From positions 1-32,885 of the forward strand of contig JACQAD010000194.1 of assembly GCA_016195125.1 (NCBI GenBank): 32,885 bases of DNA, written 5' to 3'. Below the pieces are notes generated by a model. It did no database searches. It was not told where the DNA came from and saw only the letters and a program-made list of their open reading frames with translations. The translations under genes and the position numbers were made by a program. Position 1 is the first letter of the stretch, and every line of letters starts with the position of its first letter. Shown piece by piece: positions 18,749 through 28,487 of this stretch. The DNA comes from Magnetospirillum sp. GTDB taxonomy: Bacteria; Pseudomonadota; Alphaproteobacteria; Rhodospirillales; Magnetospirillaceae.

Positions 18749-19068
18749 GGCGCCACGTCGATGATGCCGGTCATCTCGGGATGAGGACCGCAGCGATAAG
18801 GGTACTTGCCGGGCTTGTCAAAGCTGCGGCTCCAGGTCTCGCCCGGAAACAGGCGATCGGATTCGGCCAGCCCCTCGGCCTCGAAGAAGACGCTGTGGCT
18901 GGTGCGCTTCTCATCGTTGACCCACTGGACTGTGGTGCCGGGCTTGATCTTGAGGTGCTGGGGAGTGAACAGATTGCGGTCCATGGAGACCTTGGCGGTC
19001 TCTCCCGCCGCGACCGGCAGGCCGGCCAGAGCGAGGAGGGCGGCTATCATCAACGTCCGACGATTCAT
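18745..19068 (-). CDS. Cupredoxin / plastocyanin-like periplasmic blue copper protein
   Basis: MNRRTLMIAALLALAGLPVAAG signal; HSVFFEA...YRCGPHPEMTGIIDV gives H-C-H-M type 1 copper ligand order. Confidence 0.88.
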   Translation of the reverse strand: MNRRTLMIAALLALAGLPVAAGETAKVSMDRNLFTPQHLKIKPGTTVQWVNDEKRTSHSVFFEAEGLAESDRLFPGETWSRSFDKPGKYPYRCGPHPEMTGIIDVAP

Positions 19069-20558
19069 GGTGAGAGCCTCCCATTGAGGCGGCGGATCAT
19101 GGTCACGACCCACTTGTCGCCTTCCTTCTTGCCGCTATAGGCCACGTCGTTGCCGGGCTTGAGCACGCGCTCGGCCAGGACGTAGCCCTGCTCTGAGGCG
19201 CCCGAGGATTTGTAGCGGGTCAGGTCCAGGAAGGTTCCGGCGGCCAGCAGGGCATCCAGCTCGGCCTGGGGCTTGACCTTGTCCCAATTGTCGCGCTTGG
19301 AGGTATCGAACTGGGTCCGGCTTTCCGGGACGTATTTGGTGACGTAACCGGCCTTGGTGTCGATGCCCTTGGCGGCGGCAAGCGCACCGGCCGCCGGAGC
19401 GGTCGGCATGTCGCGGGCGTCGGAATGGCAGGAGGTCCAGCAGCCGGAACGGGCCGCCATGTCCACCTTGCCGCCATCGATCATCATGGCCAGCTTGATC
19501 TCGTTCTCCGGGTCCATGTTGCCGCCCTTGGCGAAGGGAACATCATTATGGCCGCCGGCCGGGAACTCGAAGCGCATGTACAGGTTGTCGCTGTCATAGG
19601 CCGCCTTGATGGACAGCGGAATGGCGGCGCGCTTGCCGGGAATGGGCGTCGCTTCGGCCTTGGAGCCGGAGACCATCTTGGCGCCCATGTCGGCGGTTTC
19701 GTTGCTGTGGCACTCGAAGCAGCGGTCGCCCTTCTTGAAGGCGCGGGTGCCGCCATGATCGGTGCCGGTCAGAACCCATTCGATGGCGGTCTGGCCGGGA
19801 TAGAACAGCACGGTCTTGGCCTCGGCCACCTTGGCCCAGTCCACGGCCTTGCCGGTGACCGGCGGCAGCGCGGCGCCACCGGCGGCCGGAGCCTGAGCCG
19901 GAGCCGGAGCAGGAGCCGAAGCGGCGGCCGGAGCCGGAGCGGCGGCCGCCTTCTTGGCGGCCTCGGCGGCGGCCTTCTGCTCTTCTTCTTGTTCCAGCAA
20001 GTGGTGAACCGGCTTGTGGGCGATGCCCTTATGGCAATCGATGCAGGTGCCGCCCTCGGCCTGAGCATTCTCGTGCTGCTTCTTGGCCCGCTGCTTCTGC
20101 ATGGCCGGGTTCATCTGGTCGAAGGCATGGCAGTTGCGGCATTCCCGCGAATCCGTGCTCTTCATGGTTTCCCAGACGCGCTTGGCCAGTTGGAAGCGCT
20201 TGGCGTCGAATTTCTCGGGAGTATTGACGGTCCCCATCAGCCAGTGGAAGACCTCGCCGCTGGCCTGGATCTTGCGCACGAATTTGTGGACCCAATCCTT
20301 GGGGACATGGCAATCGGAACACGCCGCCCGCACACCGGATCGATTGGTGTAGTGGATGGTCTTGACGTATTCCTGGTACACGTTGTCCTTCATCTCATGG
20401 CAATTGATGCAGAAACCAAGCGTGTTGGTCGCTTCCATCGCCGTGTTGAAGGCACCCCAGAACATGATACCGCCGATGAAGATAGCCGCGGCGCCGAAGA
20501 TGGACGCCCCCAGGATTTTCATCCTCAGCAGCTTATTCAGCAAGGATTCAGTAGCCAT
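19065..20558 (-). CDS. NapC/NirT-family multiheme cytochrome c fused to a C-terminal ethylbenzene-dehydrogenase-like heme-binding domain
   Basis: N-terminal TM anchor, CINCH, CSDCH, CRNCH, CIDCH, A/P-rich linker, CFECH, then IPLSIKAAYDSDNLYMRFEF...GCWTSCHSDARDMP. Confidence 0.85.
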   Translation of the reverse strand: MATESLLNKLLRMKILGASIFGAAAIFIGGIMFWGAFNTAMEATNTLGFCINCHEMKDNVYQEYVKTIHYTNRSGVRAACSDCHVPKDWVHKFVRKIQASGEVFHWLMGTVNTPEKFDAKRFQLAKRVWETMKSTDSRECRNCHAFDQMNPAMQKQRAKKQHENAQAEGGTCIDCHKGIAHKPVHHLLEQEEEQKAAAEAAKKAAAAPAPAAASAPAPAPAQAPAAGGAALPPVTGKAVDWAKVAEAKTVLFYPGQTAIEWVLTGTDHGGTRAFKKGDRCFECHSNETADMGAKMVSGSKAEATPIPGKRAAIPLSIKAAYDSDNLYMRFEFPAGGHNDVPFAKGGNMDPENEIKLAMMIDGGKVDMAARSGCWTSCHSDARDMPTAPAAGALAAAKGIDTKAGYVTKYVPESRTQFDTSKRDNWDKVKPQAELDALLAAGTFLDLTRYKSSGASEQGYVLAERVLKPGNDVAYSGKKEGDKWVVTMIRRLNGRLSP

Positions 20559-20627
20559 TGCGCTCCCCAGCATAGCGTGTGCCCATCGGCCAAGGACAAC
20601 CGATACCACCAACCATCGGCCGCCGAC

Positions 20628-20641
20628 TTGACGTCGGACAA
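20628..20641. promoter_or_regulatory. Candidate FNR/DNR/NNR-type box upstream of the nirT-like gene
   Basis: TTGACGTCGGACAA, centre about 76 nt upstream of the ATG at 20558. Confidence 0.4.
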
Positions 20642-20905
20642 TATTGATCGGAACGCGGCGGCCCTCGCCGCTCACATTCCCGAACCTCGATCTGGCCCGC
20701 GAAACTCCCGCCAGCCCGCACGTGCGAGCGCCCTCCGGGAAAGGCTGCGGACCCCCGAATGTTCCAAACACTAACGGCCGGAACGCCGTCCATGGAGTGA
20801 CCTTGATCAATTTGCCAAGGATTTCCCTGCCAATCCTCAATATTAGCCATACATCATAGATCATCCGCCAAGTTGACGAGCCCGCCGCACCCCCACCGCC
20901 CTCTC

Positions 20906-20919
20906 TTAACCAAGATCAA
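20906..20919. promoter_or_regulatory. Candidate FNR-like box upstream of the Crp/Fnr gene pair
   Basis: TTAACCAAGATCAA; one half-site exact ATCAA, the other TTAAC. Confidence 0.4.
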
Positions 20920-20999
20920 GTCGCCCCCCTCATTTTAGAGACATGATAATAACTGTTCAGGGTTTTGATCACGACCGACCCTGACCGCGGGAGGGGTGC

Positions 21000-21686
21000 A
21001 TGAGTTCCGAGGTCCAGGGGGCAATGAAGCGCAGCCGGCTGTTCGCCGTTCTTCCTGGCGCGGATTCGCATATCCTGCTCGATGGCCACCGCCTGCTCCG
21101 GCTGGCCGAAAACGCGGAGGTCTTCACCGAGGGCGCGCCGGCCGAGGCTCTGTACCTGATCGTCAGCGGCGAACTTGTGCTGATCCCCACCGGATCGGCC
21201 ACTCCCCTGCCCTTGCGCCTGCAACCGGGCGACACCGCCGGCGAGGAAGCCGTCCTGACCCGAAGCCCGCACGGCGCCACCGCCCGGACCATCGGCCCGG
21301 CCACGTTGCTGGAGATCCGGGCCGATACCCTGCTGGCTTATCTGGAGAGCCATTTCGAGGTCGCCATCGCCATGATCTCGTATCTGGCGGCCAATCTGCG
21401 CGATCAGGTCAAGGAAATCACCGAACTCAAGATGCAGTCCACCGCCGAGCGTCTGGCCAGCTACCTGCTGAGCCTGGCCGGCGATACGGACGGCGCCGCC
21501 ATCGTGCGGCTGCCCTATGAGAAACGATTGCTGGCCGACCACCTGGGCATGGACCCGGCGACCTTGTCGCGCGCCTTTGCCAAGCTCCGCGACAAGGGCG
21601 TCGTGGCCAGCCGGACCGACAAGGTTGAAATCGCCAACGTGGCGGAGTTGAGAATCTATGGCGACTGCGCTGCGTTCCCCGCCTAG
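21000..21686 (+). CDS. Crp/Fnr-family transcriptional regulator (NNR/DNR-like candidate)
   Basis: cNMP-type beta-roll; HTH RLLADHLGMDPATLSRAFAKLRDKGVV. Confidence 0.9.
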   Translation: MSSEVQGAMKRSRLFAVLPGADSHILLDGHRLLRLAENAEVFTEGAPAEALYLIVSGELVLIPTGSATPLPLRLQPGDTAGEEAVLTRSPHGATARTIGPATLLEIRADTLLAYLESHFEVAIAMISYLAANLRDQVKEITELKMQSTAERLASYLLSLAGDTDGAAIVRLPYEKRLLADHLGMDPATLSRAFAKLRDKGVVASRTDKVEIANVAELRIYGDCAAFPA

Positions 21687-22500
21687 CGGAGCCCAAGAGG
21701 TCAAGGCCGGCGGCGTCGGTCCGGCCTCGTGCCCCTGCCGCCCATCCTGCGAAGGCCCCACCGCCGATTGCGACCGGACGCTGTCGACGCCGCAGCGCGT
21801 CTTCAAGGATTCGCGCTCGGCACAGGAGATCGTCTGCGCCCTGCCGCTGTTCGACGGCATCCAGCCCGAGGTTCTGAACCGGCTGCTGGCCGATTCGAAT
21901 ACCATCAGCCGGCGGCGCAGCACCTTGCTGTTCGGCGCCGGAGATGAAGCCGATTGCTTCTACATCGTGCTGGACGGGGCGGTGAAGCTGTTCGCCCTGA
22001 CCCAGGACGGCCGCGAAAGCATTGTCGAGATTTTCGGTCCCGGCACCTCCTTCGCCGAGGCCGCCATGCTGTCGACCGGCCGCTTCCCCCTCCATGCGGA
22101 AGTGATCGAGGACGCCACCCTGATCCGGGTCGGCCGCCGCGCCTTCCTTTACACCCTTCATTCCGACCATGCCCTGGCCTACCGGATGCTGGCGGCCCTG
22201 GTGAAGTGGAACCGTCGCCTGGCGTCCGAGATTCTTGACCTCAAGGAACTGACGCCCTGGCAGCGGGTCGCGGAATTCCTGCTGGCCCAGACTCCCACCA
22301 CCGAGGGCGAAGCCCAGATCTCGCTGCCTTTCAACAAGGAAGTGCTGGCCAGCCGCGTCGGCATCCGCCGCGAAAGCCTGTCGCGGGTGCTGGGGCGGCT
22401 GCGGGTGCTGGGAGTGCATACTTCCGGCAATGCCATCCGCATCGACGACGTGACCTTGCTGCGCCGCGCCTGCCTCGAGGCCGGCAGCAGCCGCAACTGA
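21658..22500 (+). CDS. Crp/Fnr-family transcriptional regulator with Cys-rich N-terminus
   Basis: N-term SCPCRPSCEGPTADC; LPLFDGIQPEVLNRLL, HTH VLASRVGIRRESLSRVLGRLRVLGV; overlaps the upstream regulator by 29 nt. Confidence 0.9.
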   Translation: MATALRSPPSGAQEVKAGGVGPASCPCRPSCEGPTADCDRTLSTPQRVFKDSRSAQEIVCALPLFDGIQPEVLNRLLADSNTISRRRSTLLFGAGDEADCFYIVLDGAVKLFALTQDGRESIVEIFGPGTSFAEAAMLSTGRFPLHAEVIEDATLIRVGRRAFLYTLHSDHALAYRMLAALVKWNRRLASEILDLKELTPWQRVAEFLLAQTPTTEGEAQISLPFNKEVLASRVGIRRESLSRVLGRLRVLGVHTSGNAIRIDDVTLLRRACLEAGSSRN

Positions 22501-22541
22501 CCTATGCCCATCAGGTTGTTCAGGCATTTCCATGACGGAAT

Positions 22542-22555
22542 TTGACGATAGTCAC
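22542..22555. promoter_or_regulatory. Candidate FNR/DNR/NNR-type box upstream of nirS
   Basis: TTGAC-GATA-GTCAC; TGAC/GTCA dyad perfect; about 113 nt upstream of nirS ATG. Confidence 0.5.
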
Positions 22556-22595
22556 ATCGTCGGAAGCGCCATACGGCCATTGTGCTTTCACTTAG

Positions 22596-24284
<1,689 letters not shown>

Positions 24285-24305
24285 GCACGACCCTGTACCC
24301 TACGA

Positions 24306-24339
24306 CCCCGGGGATCAACCGATCCCCGGGGCTTTTTTT
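24306..24339 (+). terminator. Rho-independent terminator of nirS
   Basis: CCCCGGGGATC-aacc-GATCCCCGGGG followed by cTTTTTTT. Confidence 0.93.
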
Positions 24340-24383
24340 ATGGCGATGGGGCTGTTGCCGGCCGACCTTTGAATGAAATGACG

Positions 24384-24415
24384 TGTCACCCTGAGCGCAA
24401 GCGAAGGGACTTTCA
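24384..24415. repeat. REP-like intergenic element fragment
   Basis: gtcaccctgagcgcaagcgaagggactttcac resembles the neighbouring gtcatcccgagcc...gcgagggatctc arm. Confidence 0.45.
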
Positions 24416-24464
24416 CCCAAGACCGGCCACCGCTTCTGGCTGAATGATACCATACTGACCATTT

Positions 24465-24563
24465 GTCATCCCGAGCCTTGGCGAGGGATCTCCGTCTGCT
24501 CCGTCAGTCCCGTTTCTGAAAAGCCTCGTCAGGATGAGATCCCTCGCCAAGGCTCGGGGTGAC
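24465..24563. repeat. Long imperfect inverted repeat (28-nt arms, 43-nt spacer), REP/BIME-like
   Basis: GTCATCCCGAGCCTTGGCGAGGGATCTC at 24465-24492 and GAGATCCCTCGCCAAGGCTCGGGGTGAC at 24536-24563, one mismatch. Confidence 0.85.
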
Positions 24564-24603
24564 CAAGAAGCTCGGATCAATGCCGGCCCATATCCACCCA
24601 ACG

Positions 24604-24636
24604 AAAAAGCCCCCGACCTTTCGGCCGGGGGCTTTC
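24604..24636 (-). terminator. Rho-independent terminator of the DsbA-like gene
   Basis: Minus strand reads AAAGCCCCCGGCCGAAAGGTCGGGGGCTTTTT. Confidence 0.85.
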
Positions 24637-24658
24637 GTCAGGTGCGATCGGGGTCGGA

Positions 24659-25429
24659 TCAGCCGGGCTGCTTGGCGATGCCGCGCCGGGCGGCGTCCAT
24701 CAGCTGCTTCATGGTCTGCTGGTCGAGAGCGCTGGAGACGATGCGGTCGCCGACGATGAAGGTGGGGGTGCCGCCGATATCCAGCGACCGGGCCAGATCG
24801 AGAGTCTTCTTCAGCTGGCGCTCGATATCGGGATTGTTGACATCCTTCTTGAGCTGCTCGACGTTGAGACCGGCCTCGCCGGCGAGGCGGTAGATGGTCT
24901 TCTCGTCCAAGCGGCCGCGGAACTTCATCAGCGCCTTGTGGACCTCGTCATACTTGGCCTGGCTCTGGGCCTTGGCCACCAGGGCGACACGGGACGCCAG
25001 CACTGAATCCGGCCCCAGGATCGGGTATTCCTTGAGGACCACGCGAACCTTGCCGTCGCTCTTGACCGCTTCCCACAGGGAATCGAAGGTCTGCTTGCAG
25101 AAGCCGCAATTGTAGTCGAAGAACTCGACCACGGTCAGGTCGCCCTTGAGATTACCCCCCTGGGGGTCGTCGGGATTCTTGTAGATGTCGTCCTTGCGGG
25201 CTTCGAGCATCTTGTGGGCATCGGCCTCGGCCTGGGCGCGCATCTTTTCGCGCAGAGCCTCGAGGGCCTCGCCCAGCACCTCGGGATGTTCCATCAGATA
25301 GTCGCGCACGACCTTCTTGACGGCCTCGGCCTGCTTGGGGGTCAAGGGGGCTTCCTGGGCCTGGGCCGGCAGGGCGGTAAGAGCAAGGCCGGACACCATC
25401 AGGGCGGCGGCAAAAGTCTTGGCGATCAT
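24659..25429 (-). CDS. DsbA-family / Com1-like periplasmic thiol oxidoreductase
   Basis: Signal peptide, VVEFFDYNCGFCKQTF (CGFC active site), DIGGTPTFIVGD cis-Pro loop. Confidence 0.92.
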   Translation of the reverse strand: MIAKTFAAALMVSGLALTALPAQAQEAPLTPKQAEAVKKVVRDYLMEHPEVLGEALEALREKMRAQAEADAHKMLEARKDDIYKNPDDPQGGNLKGDLTVVEFFDYNCGFCKQTFDSLWEAVKSDGKVRVVLKEYPILGPDSVLASRVALVAKAQSQAKYDEVHKALMKFRGRLDEKTIYRLAGEAGLNVEQLKKDVNNPDIERQLKKTLDLARSLDIGGTPTFIVGDRIVSSALDQQTMKQLMDAARRGIAKQPG

Positions 25430-25498
25430 CGGTGAGGCACCCTCAAGCGGCGGAATGGTGGCGGGCATATTGGCGGAAGCGAAACGGCGGAGCAAGGC

Positions 25499-26869
25499 CT
25501 ACCACCACTTCCGGTCCCGATCGCGGGCGGCTCGGACCTGGGATGCCTGCTCCTTGATATCTTGGATGCGCAGCCAGATGGGGCCTTGCTTGCCCAGCAA
25601 TTGCTCCGCCTTGTTGGCGTGGAAATTGGCCTCGGACAGCTTGCCCTTGAGCAGGTAATGCTCGGCCAGGGCGTAGGAGGCCATGCCCTCCTTGCCGTCG
25701 CGGCCGAAGGCGATGGCCAGTTGCTGCCAGGCGAAGACGTCCTCGGGCTCGCGATTGACGGCCACGGTCAGATTGGTCTGGGCATCGGCCAATAGGGCCG
25801 GATCCTCGGACTCGATCTCCACCTGCCCCAGGGAGAGGCGCAGCAGGGCGCTGTCGGGAAGCAGGGAAACCGCCTTCTTGTAGGGCTCCAGGGCCTCCTT
25901 GCCACGGGCGTTCTCGAACAGCATCTGGCCCTTCAATTCCCAGAAATAGGGGTCGTTGGGCCGCTCCTTGATCAATCCCTCGATCAGCGGCAAGGCCATG
26001 GCGAGGTCGGGCTTGCGATAGGCGGCGACGGCCCGGGCGTAGCGAGCCTCCATGCTGGTGTCGGTTTCCTTGTAGCGCATGAAGGTCTTGACCGGCGGTT
26101 CAATGAAGGCGAACAGCTTGGCCTTCATGCGCCGGTGCATCTCCACCCATTCCGGCGGCCAGGGAACATTGCTGTAAGGCGAGGCCGCCACATGCTCGCG
26201 CACGAAGGAAACGCGGTCGCGGGTCAGCGGATGGGTCCGCACATAGGGATCCTGACGCGACGAGACCAGCGCCTCCTGGTCGCCGAGGATTTCGAAGAAC
26301 TCCAACAGCCCCTTGCCGGATTCGTGGGTGTCGTCGAGAAAACGCATGGCCATCTGGTCGGCCTGGGATTCCTGACTGCGCGAGAACGCCAGCAGGTTGC
26401 GCATGGCCATTTCGTTGCTGCCCAGCATCATGGCGGCGGCGGCATCGCCGCGCCCGGTGGCGGCGCCGGCGGCGCCGGCCAGCAGCATCCCCAGAATGGC
26501 CTCGGTGGAGGCGTTGCTCATGGCGTCGGTGTTGCGGATCAGGTGGCCGCCGGCGATATGCCCCGTCTCATGCGCCATCACGCCGATCAGCTGTCCCGGA
26601 TTCTCGGAACGCACCAGCAGGCCGGTATGAAAAAAGATATTCTGACCGCCGGCCACAAAGGCGTTAAGAGTGGGGTCGATAATCAGGTTGATGCGAATGG
26701 CGGCCGGATCGAGACCCGCCGCCCGAAAAATTGGCGTCCCAAATGCGCGGATGGTATTTTCCACCTCCGCGTCACGGATAAACTGCCGCCGCGGCTGCGA
26801 TTGCGCCAAGGCCGGCGGCATGGAAGCGACCAACAGGACTGTCACCAGAAGGATAATGCGCGTGAGCAA
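25499..26869 (-). CDS. M48 family metalloprotease with TPR region (BepA/YfgC-like)
   Basis: Signal peptide, GVMAHETGHIAGGHLIR (HExxH), ESQADQMAMRFL, C-terminal TPR-like repeats. Confidence 0.92.
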   Translation of the reverse strand: MLTRIILLVTVLLVASMPPALAQSQPRRQFIRDAEVENTIRAFGTPIFRAAGLDPAAIRINLIIDPTLNAFVAGGQNIFFHTGLLVRSENPGQLIGVMAHETGHIAGGHLIRNTDAMSNASTEAILGMLLAGAAGAATGRGDAAAAMMLGSNEMAMRNLLAFSRSQESQADQMAMRFLDDTHESGKGLLEFFEILGDQEALVSSRQDPYVRTHPLTRDRVSFVREHVAASPYSNVPWPPEWVEMHRRMKAKLFAFIEPPVKTFMRYKETDTSMEARYARAVAAYRKPDLAMALPLIEGLIKERPNDPYFWELKGQMLFENARGKEALEPYKKAVSLLPDSALLRLSLGQVEIESEDPALLADAQTNLTVAVNREPEDVFAWQQLAIAFGRDGKEGMASYALAEHYLLKGKLSEANFHANKAEQLLGKQGPIWLRIQDIKEQASQVRAARDRDRKWW

Positions 26870-28487
26870 GGATCATTCCTCATCGGTCAATTCGTTGCGC
26901 GGCCGCCTTGCGACTGCGTTGGGCACCGTCCTGACCGCAACCCTGGCCCTCGGCGCTTGCGGCGATCCCGCCCGCCCGGTGGGCACGGTCGGCCACATCA
27001 CCGGCTTTGGCGGCATGGTGGCGGCCGACGAGCCCCGAGCGACCATTGTCGGCCGTGACGTCCTGTCCGCCGGCGGCACCGCCGCCGACGCGGCCACCGC
27101 CATCTACTTTACCCTGGCGGTCACCTACCCCTCCACCGCCTCGCTGGGTGGAGGTGGAACCTGCATAATACACGATAGCGGCAAAAAGAAGACGGAAGTC
27201 ATCGATTTCCCGGCGATCGCCTCCACCACTTCCGGCCCCGCCCCTTCGGCGGTGCCCGCCAATCCGCGCGGCTTTTTCGCGCTACACGCCAAGTACGGCA
27301 AGCTGCGCTGGGAAAGCCTGCTGGTGGAGCCCGAGCGGCTGGCCCGTTTCGGTGCACCGGTCTCGCGCGCGCTGGCCAATGATCTGAACCGCGGCCTGGG
27401 CATCGTCGGCCGCGATCCCGCCGCCCGCGCCATCTTCATGCGCGCCGATGGCGGTGTCCTGCGCGAGGGTGATCTGCTGGTTCAGCCGCATCTGGCGGCG
27501 ACCATCGCCAATCTGCGGCGCGCCACCGGCGATTTCTACGTGGGCAACAATGCCCGCGATCTGGTCAAGGCGGTCCAGGCCACCGGCGGCACCCTCAGTC
27601 TGGAAGACCTTCGCGACCTGCGCCCCATTTGGCGCGACGCCATGGTGGTCCAGGTCGGCGCCGATTCCGCCTTTTTCCCGCCGCCCCCCTCGGTGGGCAG
27701 CGCCATGGCGGCCCAATTGCTCGGCGCCTTGTGGCCGCGCTGGGAAGGGGCCTCCGCGTCCGAGCGCCCGCATCTGCTGGCCGAGGCCTCGGCCCGCGCC
27801 TTCGGTGAACGCGCCCGCTGGATGCGCTCCAATGGCTGGACCAACGAAGAACCCGCCAGTCTGGTCTCCGAGGCCCAGTTGAACACCATGATGGCCGGCT
27901 ACTCGCCCGACCGGCACCTTGCGGTGACCAATGTGGCCGGACCGCCGACCGATTCCCAGTCGGGCACCGCCTTCACCGTGCTGGATGGCAATGGTTCAGC
28001 CGTGGCCTGCAGCGTGACCTCCCACGGCCTGTTCGGCAATGGACGGGTGGCTCCGGGTACCGGCATCGTCCTGTCCGGCGTTCCCGGCCCCAATGGCCCG
28101 CCATCGACCACTGCCATGCTGACCATCAACCGGCACAATTCCGAAGTTCACTTCATCGGCGCCGCGTCCGGGGGCGGCACCGCCGCCGCCGCCATGGTCC
28201 AGACCTATCTGAGCGTCGTCACCGAAGGAAAGTCGCCCGCCGACGCCCTGGGACAGCCCCGCGTGGTCCATGCGGGCAAGCCTGACGCCGCCTTCGTGGA
28301 AACCGGTGTCTATTCCCTGGACCCGGCGCCGCTGCAAAGCCGCGGCCACCAGACCAGCGCCACGCCCATGCCCAGCCGGGTCGAGGTTCTGAATTGCCCG
28401 CTCGGCAACAAGAATTCCGAGGGCTGCGACATGGGCACCGACCCGCGCGGCTTTGGCCTGGCCGCCGTCGCCGGCAAGAAGGAATGA
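26856..28487 (+). CDS. Gamma-glutamyltransferase-family putative lipoprotein
   Basis: Lipobox-like TLALGAC; SAGGTAADAATAIYFTLAVTYPSTASLGGGG; SQSGTAFTVLDGNGSAVACSVTSHGLFGNG. Confidence 0.8.
   Translation: MRVSKDHSSSVNSLRGRLATALGTVLTATLALGACGDPARPVGTVGHITGFGGMVAADEPRATIVGRDVLSAGGTAADAATAIYFTLAVTYPSTASLGGGGTCIIHDSGKKKTEVIDFPAIASTTSGPAPSAVPANPRGFFALHAKYGKLRWESLLVEPERLARFGAPVSRALANDLNRGLGIVGRDPAARAIFMRADGGVLREGDLLVQPHLAATIANLRRATGDFYVGNNARDLVKAVQATGGTLSLEDLRDLRPIWRDAMVVQVGADSAFFPPPPSVGSAMAAQLLGALWPRWEGASASERPHLLAEASARAFGERARWMRSNGWTNEEPASLVSEAQLNTMMAGYSPDRHLAVTNVAGPPTDSQSGTAFTVLDGNGSAVACSVTSHGLFGNGRVAPGTGIVLSGVPGPNGPPSTTAMLTINRHNSEVHFIGAASGGGTAAAAMVQTYLSVVTEGKSPADALGQPRVVHAGKPDAAFVETGVYSLDPAPLQSRGHQTSATPMPSRVEVLNCPLGNKNSEGCDMGTDPRGFGLAAVAGKKE

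Noticed and set aside
19425-20774. 449-aa plus-strand ORF opposite the nirT-like gene
   Set aside because: Shadow ORF; the G/R/S-rich tract is the complement of the A/P linker.
20807-20814. TTGATCAA palindrome as an FNR site
   Set aside because: Half-sites abut with no 4-bp spacer, so it does not fit the TTGATNNNNATCAA architecture.
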